A DNA stretch of 15,260 nucleotides from an uncultured Clostridia bacterium (GCA_946408865.1 CAMJTZ010000030.1:1-15260), one strand, 5' to 3'; positions 1-6,717 are shown, counted from the stretch's first letter. Notes: generated by a model from the sequence alone, not told the origin. Translations and numbers: made by a program.

Positions 1-3
1 AAC

Positions 4-2616
4 ATGAACAAACGTGTTCTGAGCTGGCTGCTGGTTCTGATGTTTACAATTGCAGCTGTTTTTTCTGCTTTTGCTGAGGAATCAGCGGTTTTACCGGCTG
101 ACGCCGCAGACGGAGAAGAGGCAGGCATATCTGACTTTTCCATGCGCTTCGGCGAAAACGCCGTCGTAGAAACGGACATTGAAGGGAATCCTCTTACGGT
201 TAATGGTTATCCATACCACATGGTCGATACATTTTTCAACATCCGCTCCGTGGATGAGAAAATATACGCCGCATCCGATTTCCTCGACTATCCCTTCTGG
301 CAGCCGGCAACCATATATGACGGCAACCTGGCAATCATGTCGCTGTTCATGTCCCTCTGCGCCGCACGCGACCTGAAGCGCAACGAAAACCCGGATACTT
401 TTGATCCTTCCCAGAACGTTGAGCTCTATCTTGACAGCGCAGGTTTCAGAGACATCCGGAAAGACGACTATTCCAAAACAACGAGCATCTACACGATCTC
501 CACCGCTATGGGATACCGCACGATGGAACACGATGGTGAAGAGCCTTTCACGCTGATTGCTGTAGGCGTATGCGGCGGAGGATATGGTAATGAGTGGCAG
601 TCCAACCTTACGGCCGGGAACGGCGAACTGCATGAAGGTTTCCGAAGCGCCTCTGATCTTGTGATCGATCGTATTTCGGGATATATTGCAATGCACGGGA
701 TCAGGGGAAGGATCAAGATCTGGATTTCCGGTTTCAGCCGGGCTGCTGCCGTGGCCAATCTGACTGCAGGGCGCCTGACCCGTGCCGGCGTTTTTCCGAA
801 AGAGGACGTCTTCTGTTATACCTATGCTACGCCTGCGGCCGTGCTGAACCCGCCGGAAACCGGAGACGAAAACATCTTCAATATTCTGTGCCCGACAGAT
901 GCGGTTCCGCAGATCATGCCCGCTGACTGGGGATACGGCCGCTACGGGAAGGACCTTTATCTTCCCGTTCCGGAATTCTCAACTTTCGGAGAACCTGCCG
1001 TCATCGAACGGGAACAGCTGATCAGGGAAATGTTCGACATCGAGATCCATTACAGCGCATCCCTGAATCTTCGTATGCGCATGCTGCTTTCCATGGCCTT
1101 CGCTGCGATCGGATCCCGTGACAACTATGTGAAGAACATACAGGACGCCGCAATCAGAATACTGCAGGAAAAAAACGCTTCCAGTTTTCTCGCCACCATG
1201 CGCAGCATGCTGACCAGTATCCGGAACAGCGATGCCGCATCCCGCGAAAAGCTCGACGCGCTGATTAATTACCTGTCACGCGTTTTCGGCAACGCCATCA
1301 CCCGCACAGAGCTTGCTGCGGTCAACCAGAACAGCGGATCCTCCCTGTTGCTGCTCTTCACCGAACACCGCGAAGACAGTTACCTTGCCAGTTTCAGCAC
1401 AATTCACAACAACCTGTACGAGGATGACACCGGGTTTACCTATGTGATGGTTAAAGGGCCCGTAGACGTGACCATCACGCTGGAGGACGTTCCGGGCTGG
1501 AAGATGCTCCTGCCGGAAAAGGGAAACCTGGTGATATCAGACGAGGAAAGCGGCACAGCCGACGAAAATCCCCGCTACACCCCCTTCTATATGGAACGGA
1601 TCGGGCGGACCACCGTCGCCGCAATTCCGAAAGATGTTCCTCTCCTGGTTTCCTGGAAAGCAAACAGTGATGGTGCTGTGGAAGTCCGTCAGATCGAATG
1701 CGGGCTCCATATCACTCATCAGTTTTCCGGAGCTTCCAGCGGTGAAATCAAAGCGCACGCCGGCGATACAGGTACTGCCTGGTCTTCCGGGCAGCAGGGC
1801 GGCATCCTTCCGGAAGGTTTTACGCAGAAAAACTATCTGGCAACAGACATGACAGAATTCCTCGGGATATCCTCTCCGTTCGTCTCCTGGCGGCTTCTGA
1901 CCACTCTGATTCTCCTGGGTGTCGGCCTTCTTGTTTTCGGGATCCTCTGCCTGTCTTCCCTTCTGGTTCCAAACCGGACAAAACGCAAAAAACGGATCTG
2001 GTTCCTGCTGTGCCTGTTCTGTATTGCAGTTGTAGAGGCGGAGGGTGCTTACTGGCTCCTTGCAGACATGCCCTTTATTCGTTTCATCTGGAAAGCCGTT
2101 GCCGCGGCTGCAGTGATTGCCATCTTCCTTCTCCGGCAGAAAACACGAGATAAGCTTCTTCTCAGCGTCCTGCCCGGCCTCCTGCTTCTTCTCGCCGCGG
2201 ATCTGCTGACCTGCTGGACATTTGTTCCGGGAATGATTCTGTTTCTGGCAGGTCATGCTGTACTGATTCTCTCTTTCCTGCTGAACAAAAAGCTCAGCGT
2301 CGCGCAGTGGATTCAGTGGGCCATCCTGTCCGTCCTTACCGTTGTGCTGATCTTCTTTATGGTCTTCCCTCGGCTGGGATTGCAATCCTGGATTGCTGTT
2401 GCCTATGCTCCTGTGGTTTTCCTGATGTTCTATACGGCCAGCAGCCGGCCCCGGCAGATCCGCAGTGCCGCAAATATCCTGATCATTTCCGATCTTTTGC
2501 TCGGCGTATACCTTTCCTTCTGGTCTGAGCCGATTGTGCATATCCTGCATGCAGTTCTGTTCGGCATTTCCATGATGCTCCTGACGCCGCATCAGAGAGA
2601 AAAAAACGCCGAATAA
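4..2616 (+). CDS. Secreted lipase-like alpha/beta hydrolase fused to a C-terminal polytopic membrane domain (YhhN/TMEM86-like)
   Basis: 870 residues. Residues 1-25 are a signal peptide (MNKR, a hydrophobic run, then AFA/EE as the likely cleavage site). Residues ~26-600 look like a class-3/Mbeg1-like lipase domain: the nucleophile elbow ISGFSRAAAVAN puts the serine at 245, an acidic strand end (CPTDAVPQ) gives Asp299, and EHREDSYLA gives His455 as a candidate third triad member. The usual last Gly of GxSxG is Ala. Residues ~628-868 hold about nine hydrophobic helices. Their pattern (a Lys opening a helix at WKAV, then LLLLLAADLL with Asp733, LAGHAVLILSFL, and ISDLLLGV with Asp830) resembles the YhhN family, whose characterised members hydrolyse the vinyl-ether bond of lysoplasmalogen. 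Inference: a cell-surface phospholipid or plasmalogen hydrolase. The ATG lies at the window edge, so its ribosome binding site cannot be seen, but the signal peptide supports this start. The lipase-like fold is more certain than the YhhN assignment; the substrate is unknown. Confidence 0.75.
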   Translation: MNKRVLSWLLVLMFTIAAVFSAFAEESAVLPADAADGEEAGISDFSMRFGENAVVETDIEGNPLTVNGYPYHMVDTFFNIRSVDEKIYAASDFLDYPFWQPATIYDGNLAIMSLFMSLCAARDLKRNENPDTFDPSQNVELYLDSAGFRDIRKDDYSKTTSIYTISTAMGYRTMEHDGEEPFTLIAVGVCGGGYGNEWQSNLTAGNGELHEGFRSASDLVIDRISGYIAMHGIRGRIKIWISGFSRAAAVANLTAGRLTRAGVFPKEDVFCYTYATPAAVLNPPETGDENIFNILCPTDAVPQIMPADWGYGRYGKDLYLPVPEFSTFGEPAVIEREQLIREMFDIEIHYSASLNLRMRMLLSMAFAAIGSRDNYVKNIQDAAIRILQEKNASSFLATMRSMLTSIRNSDAASREKLDALINYLSRVFGNAITRTELAAVNQNSGSSLLLLFTEHREDSYLASFSTIHNNLYEDDTGFTYVMVKGPVDVTITLEDVPGWKMLLPEKGNLVISDEESGTADENPRYTPFYMERIGRTTVAAIPKDVPLLVSWKANSDGAVEVRQIECGLHITHQFSGASSGEIKAHAGDTGTAWSSGQQGGILPEGFTQKNYLATDMTEFLGISSPFVSWRLLTTLILLGVGLLVFGILCLSSLLVPNRTKRKKRIWFLLCLFCIAVVEAEGAYWLLADMPFIRFIWKAVAAAAVIAIFLLRQKTRDKLLLSVLPGLLLLLAADLLTCWTFVPGMILFLAGHAVLILSFLLNKKLSVAQWIQWAILSVLTVVLIFFMVFPRLGLQSWIAVAYAPVVFLMFYTASSRPRQIRSAANILIISDLLLGVYLSFWSEPIVHILHAVLFGISMMLLTPHQREKNAE

Positions 2617-2624
2617 TAAAAAAG

Positions 2625-2658
2625 AGCGGGGCTGTTTCATAACAGAAACAGCTCCGCT
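2625..2658. terminator. Bidirectional rho-independent terminator between convergent genes
   Basis: A 14-bp stem (2625-2638 with 2645-2658, one G-U pair) surrounds a 6-base loop. On the minus strand the stem is followed at once by CTCTTTTTTATT, a good U-tract that ends transcripts of the 75-residue gene. On the plus strand it is followed by a weak tract (TTGAATATATTA), so termination of the lipase gene depends mostly on the strong stem. It starts 9 bases after the lipase stop codon. Confidence 0.85.
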
Positions 2659-2667
2659 TTGAATATA

Positions 2668-2895
2668 TTAGGCTTTCTGCCAGGCTTTAACCTTGTCTGC
2701 CGCAAGCCTTTTGATCGTTTCTTCCGTATAAGGAGATTCAGGTCCGCCGAAGCAGTACAGGAAGAATTTCCCGTCCTGGGTTTTAAACAGGCACTCTTCA
2801 TAGCCTTTGGGATCTCCGTACTGCCCGAATACTTTTTTCTCGATAAAATCGGAGGCTTCGGTATCGTAGACTACTTTGCTGATAACTTTCTTCAT
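2668..2895 (-). CDS. Small conserved hypothetical protein (75 aa)
   Basis: 75 residues beginning MKKVISKVVYDTE, followed by an EECLFKTQDGKFFLYCFGGPE motif. This resembles a family of short uncharacterised Firmicutes proteins of the form 'MKK-I-x-G-K-x-YDTE ... ETLY-KTGEFFLYGEGGP', found in chromosomes and mobile elements; the function is not known. There is no signal peptide or membrane segment, and the YDTE plus FFLY-x-x-GGP pattern suggests a small beta-rich cytoplasmic protein. GAGGT and AGGAAAGG lie just upstream of the ATG. The gene has a good promoter of its own (2959-2987) and ends at the 2625-2658 terminator, so it can be expressed as a single-gene unit. Confidence 0.8.
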   Translation of the reverse strand: MKKVISKVVYDTEASDFIEKKVFGQYGDPKGYEECLFKTQDGKFFLYCFGGPESPYTEETIKRLAADKVKAWQKA

Positions 2896-2958
2896 TTACC
2901 TCATTCCTTTCCTGCGCAAAACGCAGCATACAATATTAATTCATGCAGAAGCACACGT

Positions 2959-2987
2959 ATTTTACAACAATCCCAAATGATATGCAA
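2959..2987 (-). promoter_or_regulatory. Sigma-A-type promoter for the 75-aa gene
   Basis: On the minus strand a TTGCAT -35 box (2987-2982) and a TAAAAT -10 box (2964-2959) are separated by exactly 17 bases. The start of transcription would be near 2952, giving a leader of about 57 bases. That leader contains a perfect 5-bp hairpin (CTGCG/CGCAG, 2912-2926) immediately before the ribosome binding site. Confidence 0.55.
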
Positions 2988-3001
2988 CGGTATTGTTTGT
3001 A

Positions 3002-3196
3002 TTATCCCTGTCCTTCCCGAATCGCTGCTTCCTGCGCAAAGCGGGCATAATAGAATGCTTCATGAATTTTCTTACAGCAACGTGAAAACTGCAGAATTTT
3101 CTCCGATTTCATAGTCCGGAGCGCTTTCTCGCGTGCTTCCCGGGTTCTGTACTTCCGAATGAATTCCCTGAATTCTCTGTAAAACGCCTCTCCCAT
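3002..3196 (-). CDS. Small basic orphan protein (64 aa), unknown function
   Basis: 64 residues, MGEAFYREFREF...IREGQG, very rich in Arg, Lys and Glu, predicted mostly helical, with a Cys-Cys pair at 40-41. I do not recognise a family. A near-perfect ribosome binding site (AGGAGGG, 8 bases before the ATG) supports this start rather than the longer open frame that runs upstream into the GH43 coding end. There is no signal peptide or membrane helix. It lies 106 bases upstream of the 75-aa gene on the same strand, with no hairpin between them, so the two may share transcripts. Amphipathic charged helices could suit nucleic-acid or protein binding, but that is a guess. Confidence 0.55.
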   Translation of the reverse strand: MGEAFYREFREFIRKYRTREAREKALRTMKSEKILQFSRCCKKIHEAFYYARFAQEAAIREGQG

Positions 3197-3290
3197 CTTT
3201 GTTTCCCTCCTGCGTTCAATACGGTTTCTTTTGTAACCTGCAATGGTATATACGAACAAGCAGGAACAGATGGCAGTTTTTTCTTCTCGC

Positions 3291-3314
3291 GCTGATTCCG
3301 GTGCTGATTCCGGT
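3291..3314 (+). repeat. Perfect 12-base tandem duplication
   Basis: GCTGATTCCGGT occurs twice in a row (3291-3302 and 3303-3314) in the gap between the 64-aa ORF and the GH43 terminator. It is probably a slippage duplication in non-coding DNA. The rest of 3197-3393 shows no convincing gene or promoter. Confidence 0.7.
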
Positions 3315-3393
3315 TTCCGGCTCTTCGGCCGGCACATCCTTTCCAGGCTCAGCGCGTTGATCGCCGGAATCCATCCGGAAAACCGGCGCACAT

Positions 3394-3426
3394 AAAAACC
3401 GCAGGCACCGTTCTCAGAGCACCTGC
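3394..3426 (-). terminator. Rho-independent terminator of the GH43 gene
   Basis: On the minus strand a 9-bp stem that includes three G-U pairs (3426-3418 with 3409-3401, outer part GCAGG/CCTGC) encloses an 8-base loop. It is followed by GG and a TTTTT run (3398-3394). It lies about 20 bases past the GH43 stop and separates that gene from the small ORFs downstream. Confidence 0.65.
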
Positions 3427-3446
3427 AGTATGTACTGTATTCCAGA

Positions 3447-4424
3447 TTATCGTTCTCCGTAAGGCCATATCTTTTCAATCGTACCGTCATCGTGAATGGT
3501 CAGCTCCGTGAATTTGACACATCTGCGATGATTGATTCCACCGGACAGTTCGCAGTCATGGTAGAAGAGATACCACTTTTCATGGTATTGAACAATGGAA
3601 TGATGCGTTGTCCATCCGAGCACCGGTTCCATGATACGACCCCGGTATGTATAAGGTCCGTCCGGTCTGTCTGATTCCGCATAAACAAGATAATGCGTCG
3701 TTCCTGTGGAGTACGACAGATAATATTTCCCGCCGAATTTATGCAGCCATGGGCCTTCAAAGTACCGGCGGTTCTCATCGCCGGCCTTCAGCGGTTCTCC
3801 GTTTTCGTCCAGAATCACCAGATGTTTCGGCTCTGTTTTAAAGGATTTCATATCGTCCGATAATTCAGCGAACATCGGGCCGATAGCCGGTTCGTTTCCC
3901 TCCGGGCGGTGCGCGTCCGGATCAAAGGTTCCGCTTTGCCACATTTCAAGCTGTCCGCCCCACAAACCGCCGTATACGATATAGCTGCGTCCGTCGTCAT
4001 CCGTCAGCACAGCGGGGTCAATGCTGTAACTCCCGGCAATATAGTTTTCTTCGGGCTTGAAAGGACCGGCAGGATCATCTGACACAGCAACGCCCAGACG
4101 AAAAATCCCGTCATGGTCGCGTGCCGGGAAATAGAGATAATATTTCCCGTTTTTATATGCCGCGTCCGGGGCCCACATTTGTTTGCTGACCCATGGAACG
4201 TCCTTCATATGCAGCGCACAGCCGTTGTCCACACAGGGAGCATCCGGATTATCCATGCTGAGAACATGATAATCTTCCATCTGATATTCTCCGCCGTCGT
4301 CATCGTCGTTTCCGGTATGCGGAATGTCATGGGAAGGATAGATATAGATTTTGTCCTTAAACGTATGCGCAGACGGATCAGCGGTAAAGATATGGGTTAC
4401 CAAAGGCTTTCTTTGCTGGCTCAT
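3447..4424 (-). CDS. Glycoside hydrolase family 43 (arabinofuranosidase/xylosidase type)
   Basis: 325 residues, a single five-bladed beta-propeller domain without a carbohydrate-binding module. The three GH43 acidic residues are in the expected contexts: Asp16 in FTADPSAH (base), Asp136 in YSIDPAVLTDDDG (pKa modulator) and Glu223 in RYFEGPWLHK (acid). THHSIV (His274-275) matches the conserved late His. No signal peptide is visible, so it probably acts in the cytoplasm on imported oligosaccharides such as arabinoxylan or xylo-oligosaccharide fragments. The family also includes beta-xylosidases and galactan-active enzymes, so the exact substrate cannot be read from sequence. The start is supported by AGGAGGGG about 10 bases upstream. 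It is a monocistronic unit with its own promoter region and terminator, divergent from the phosphatase-uxuA pair. Confidence 0.9.
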   Translation of the reverse strand: MSQQRKPLVTHIFTADPSAHTFKDKIYIYPSHDIPHTGNDDDDGGEYQMEDYHVLSMDNPDAPCVDNGCALHMKDVPWVSKQMWAPDAAYKNGKYYLYFPARDHDGIFRLGVAVSDDPAGPFKPEENYIAGSYSIDPAVLTDDDGRSYIVYGGLWGGQLEMWQSGTFDPDAHRPEGNEPAIGPMFAELSDDMKSFKTEPKHLVILDENGEPLKAGDENRRYFEGPWLHKFGGKYYLSYSTGTTHYLVYAESDRPDGPYTYRGRIMEPVLGWTTHHSIVQYHEKWYLFYHDCELSGGINHRRCVKFTELTIHDDGTIEKIWPYGER

Positions 4425-4453
4425 TTTCTCGTTCTCCCCTCCTGTGTTTCCGG

Positions 4454-4486
4454 TCCGGAAGAATCATCGCGGCTTTTTCTTCCGGA
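4454..4486. repeat. 10-bp perfect inverted repeat in the GH43 leader (candidate operator or hairpin)
   Basis: TCCGGAAGAA (4454-4463) is mirrored by TTCTTCCGGA (4477-4486) across 13 bases. A third copy of the half-site, TTCTTCCGG, lies at 4494-4502. The element lies 30-80 bases upstream of the GH43 ATG and inside its predicted leader RNA. It could be a regulator-binding site or a leader hairpin; it lacks a U-tract, so it is not an obvious terminator. Confidence 0.5.
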
Positions 4487-4592
4487 TCTCAGTTTCTTCC
4501 GGGTTTCCCGTCCTTCAGTGCACAGAACAGCCTCCTGATTCATTTTGCTTTGAAGACATATCGGTTCACCGTTCTGTTTTTATTTAATTGAT

Positions 4593-4620
4593 ATCATATC
4601 ATACATCTGTCCAAAAGCAA
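4593..4620 (-). promoter_or_regulatory. Candidate promoter for GH43
   Basis: On the minus strand a TTGCTT -35 box (4620-4615) and a TATGAT -10 box (4598-4593) are separated by 16 bases; a second overlapping TATGAT lies at 4603-4598. Transcription would start near 4586, giving a leader of about 160 bases that includes the inverted repeat. The region is AT-rich compared with its surroundings. Confidence 0.4.
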
Positions 4621-4716
4621 ATTCCGTTGTCCATTTTAATCTTCCTTTTCACGCGGGCTGATCTCCTGTAAATTCCATTCTCCTTCTGCTGCATACCAAC
4701 GTTTATAAATTAATAG

Positions 4717-4745
4717 TTCATTACATGAAGACCGTCATTTATAAT
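4717..4745 (+). promoter_or_regulatory. Candidate promoter for the metallophosphatase-uxuA unit
   Basis: A perfect TATAAT (4740-4745) is preceded at 17 bases by a weak -35 box TTCATT (4717-4722). The transcript would carry a leader of about 110 bases to the six-codon ORF. An alternative (TTGCTG 4818-4823, 17 bases, TAGAAT 4841-4846) would start so close to 4853 that the AGGAG at 4851-4855 would be partly lost, so it is less likely. Confidence 0.35.
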
Positions 4746-4864
4746 CCCGGTTTTCCCTGATGCTCCCGACCGGCGGAACGAAAGATGTTTTTTCCGGCAG
4801 ATCCGCCCTCCTGACGGTTGCTGAAATCCCGAGCTTGCTATAGAATAGAGAGGAGTCAAACTTG

Positions 4865-4885
4865 ATGATGGAGTATGGGTTCTGA
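4865..4885 (+). CDS. Six-codon upstream ORF (MMEYGF), possible leader peptide coupled to the phosphatase gene
   Basis: AGGAG (4851-4855) is placed 9 bases before ATG ATG GAG TAT GGG TTC TGA. The last base of this TGA is the first base of the phosphatase ATG (TGATG at 4883-4887). The phosphatase start itself has only a poor ribosome binding site (GGAG 11 bases away), so ribosomes finishing this short frame may restart on it. This is read directly from the bases; that it is translated is inference. Confidence 0.4.
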   Translation: MMEYGF

Positions 4886-5607
4886 TGATCTACACAACTT
4901 CCGACATCCATGGTTATCCGCTTGATTCCTTTCTTCAGTTACTGGACAGTGCCGGTTTCGGAAGCACGGATACACTGTATATCCTTGGGGATGTTATCGA
5001 CCGGAACGGAGACGGCGGTATCGCCATGCTCCGCTGGATCATGGATACTCCCAATATTCGCTTCCTGCTCGGTAATCATGAAAAGATGCTCCTGTCCTGT
5101 GCCTTCCTGTATGACGGAATTGACGACGGCACCGAAACTGAACTGATGGATCCGGATCGTCTGCACGCACTGATGCTCTGGATGCGAAACGGATGCGAAC
5201 CCACCATGACTTCACTTCAGATCCTTAAAGAAAAGGACCCTGAAGCGCTCAGAAGCCTTTATACATTTCTGGAAAACGCTCCGCTGTATATGAAAGTCAG
5301 CACATGCGGGCGGGACTTTGTTCTGGTTCATTCCGGTTTTGAAAACTTTTCTCCGGAGCGGGAACTGTCAGACTATGAGCCGGATGAACTTCTCTGGTAT
5401 CGTCCGCGTGCAGATGAACGCTTTTTCCCGAATGTTATGACCGTTCTGGGGCATACCCCGACCGGCTACAGGTTTGGTGAAGCCGGAAAAATGTTCCTGA
5501 CGGATACATGGGTGGATATAGATGTGGGCGCAGCTTCCGGAAAAGCTCCGATGCTTCTGCGTCTGGATGATATGAAACCATTTTACTGGCCCCCCGCCTG
5601 TACGTAA
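4885..5607 (+). CDS. Metallophosphatase of the PPP/ApaH-like family
   Basis: 240 residues with the full PPP-family metal signature: SDIHG (Asp7, His9), GDVIDR (Asp36, Asp39, Arg40), GNHE (Asn64, His65), then VHSGF (His149) and GHTPTG (His190). These residues bind a two-metal centre that hydrolyses phosphoesters. Bacterial relatives are protein Ser/Thr phosphatases or dinucleoside-tetraphosphate hydrolases, and the sequence does not decide between them. No signal peptide, so cytoplasmic. The MIYTTSDIHG start matches the family's usual N-terminus, but the ribosome binding site is weak and the gene overlaps the stop of a six-codon ORF, which suggests translational coupling. It is 36 bases upstream of uxuA on the same strand with no terminator between, so they probably share a transcript. 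Confidence 0.88.
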   Translation: MIYTTSDIHGYPLDSFLQLLDSAGFGSTDTLYILGDVIDRNGDGGIAMLRWIMDTPNIRFLLGNHEKMLLSCAFLYDGIDDGTETELMDPDRLHALMLWMRNGCEPTMTSLQILKEKDPEALRSLYTFLENAPLYMKVSTCGRDFVLVHSGFENFSPERELSDYEPDELLWYRPRADERFFPNVMTVLGHTPTGYRFGEAGKMFLTDTWVDIDVGAASGKAPMLLRLDDMKPFYWPPACT

Positions 5608-5643
5608 CACAATTCCGATAACACATCACAAGGAGGTATTCTT

Positions 5644-6717
5644 ATGAAAATGACTTTTCGCTGGTATGGCCGCAACACAGATCCGATTCCGCTGAAATAT
5701 GTCAAACAGATCCCTGGAATGACCGGCCTGATGGGACTGCTGGAAAAGCCGGCCGGCGTGGACTGGCCTGAGGATGAATTCGTAGCGCTTAAAAAAGAAG
5801 TGAATGATGCCGGACTTGAAATCGAAGTGATTGAATCCGTCAACGTACATGAAGATATTAAACTGGGCGTCTCCCGCAGGGATGAATATATTGACAACTA
5901 CATCTCCACTGTCCGGATGCTTGCAAAGCACGGCGTAAAGGTGATCATCTATAACTTCATGCCGGTATTCGACTGGCTTCGCACGGACCTTGCGCGCGTT
6001 ATTCCGGAAGACGGCAGCAATAGCCTGTACTTTGATGAAAAAGATCTCGGCGCCATGGGGCCTCTTGAAATCGTCAGGAAGACGGCCGAAGGAAGCCACG
6101 GTTTTACACTGCCGGGCTGGGAACCTGAACGTCTTTCCCTTCTTGAAACAACGTTGAAACAGTATGAATCCGTTGGTCCGGATGACTTGCGGAAAAATTT
6201 CAAATATTTTCTTGATGCAGTAATCCCGGTGTGCGAAGAAGTTGGCATTCGGATGGCCTGTCATCCCGACGATCCGGCCTGGCCGATTTTCGGCCTGCCG
6301 CGCATCACGCACAGCATTTCAGATTTTGACAAAATGGTGCAGCTGCATGACAGTCCCGCCAACACGCTTTGCCTTTGCACCGGTTCCCTCGGAAGCAGTC
6401 CGGATAATGACATTCCCGCAGCTATCCGCCATTTCGGAAAAATGAACCGGATCGGCGCAATGCATGTACGCAATATCAAGTATCTCGGAACCCATCATTT
6501 CCGCGAAGCAGCACATCTTTCCTCCGCCGGCGATCTTGATCTGTATGAGATAATGAAGGCAGTCTATGAAACCGTTCCGGATACCTATGTGCGTCCCGAC
6601 CACGGTCGGATGATCTGGGACGAGCAGGGCCGTCCTGGTTACGGCCTGTATGATCGGGCGCTCGGCGCAGCTTATCTCAACGGTCTCTGGGAAGCAATTG
6701 TAAAAGAAAACGGGTAA
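5644..6717 (+). CDS. uxuA: Mannonate dehydratase (EC 4.2.1.8)
   Basis: 357 residues, near the usual length of the shorter Gram-positive form. It converts D-mannonate to 2-keto-3-deoxy-gluconate, the dehydration step of D-glucuronate breakdown after UxaC and UxuB. It is a TIM-barrel enzyme with Mn2+ ligands in the expected contexts: His207 (ACHPDDP), Cys245 (LCTGSLG), His274 (MHVRNI) and Asp319-His320 (RPDHGRMIW). The N-terminus MKMTFRWYG matches the family, and AAGGAGG 8 bases upstream fixes the start. The partners uxaC, uxuB, kdgK and kdgA are not in this window. The nearby GH43 suggests use of plant (glucurono)xylan, but the two genes are on opposite strands. Confidence 0.96.
   Translation: MKMTFRWYGRNTDPIPLKYVKQIPGMTGLMGLLEKPAGVDWPEDEFVALKKEVNDAGLEIEVIESVNVHEDIKLGVSRRDEYIDNYISTVRMLAKHGVKVIIYNFMPVFDWLRTDLARVIPEDGSNSLYFDEKDLGAMGPLEIVRKTAEGSHGFTLPGWEPERLSLLETTLKQYESVGPDDLRKNFKYFLDAVIPVCEEVGIRMACHPDDPAWPIFGLPRITHSISDFDKMVQLHDSPANTLCLCTGSLGSSPDNDIPAAIRHFGKMNRIGAMHVRNIKYLGTHHFREAAHLSSAGDLDLYEIMKAVYETVPDTYVRPDHGRMIWDEQGRPGYGLYDRALGAAYLNGLWEAIVKENG

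Larger units (their letters stand above)
4425..4864. other. Divergent intergenic region between GH43 and the phosphatase-uxuA unit
   Basis: About 440 bases with no convincing gene apart from the six-codon ORF at its right edge. It contains the GH43 leader with an inverted repeat (4454-4486) and a further direct half-site (4494-4502), an AT-rich core (4575-4745) with candidate promoters for both directions, and a second possible plus-strand promoter near 4818-4846. No riboswitch class that I recognise is visible. Confidence 0.6.

Noticed and set aside
1537..2640. 367-residue minus-strand open frame
   Set aside because: It lies antisense to the lipase gene, has a Gln/Arg/Pro-rich composition typical of shadow frames, runs into the terminator stem and has no recognisable domain.
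3291..3314. Tandem 12-mer as a start of a CRISPR or VNTR array
   Set aside because: There are only two adjacent copies with no spacers; best explained as a local slippage duplication.
3197..3490. Upstream extension of the 64-aa ORF to 162 residues
   Set aside because: It would overlap the GH43 coding end and its terminator, and the strong ribosome binding site sits before the internal ATG at 3196.
4113..4587. Two plus-strand open frames crossing the GH43 5' end
   Set aside because: They are antisense to GH43 and its leader, have no ribosome binding sites and no protein-like pattern.
4765..4808. GGCGGA...TCCGCC inverted repeat in the phosphatase leader as a terminator or riboswitch
   Set aside because: Only 6 bp with a long loop and no U-tract; too weak to call.
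4818..4846. TTGCTG-17-TAGAAT as the phosphatase promoter
   Set aside because: The predicted start would fall on or inside the AGGAG at 4851-4855, removing the only good ribosome site; the TATAAT at 4740-4745 fits better. It is kept only as an alternative.
5626..6312. 228-residue minus-strand open frame
   Set aside because: Antisense shadow of uxuA, whose sequence and metal ligands are unmistakable.
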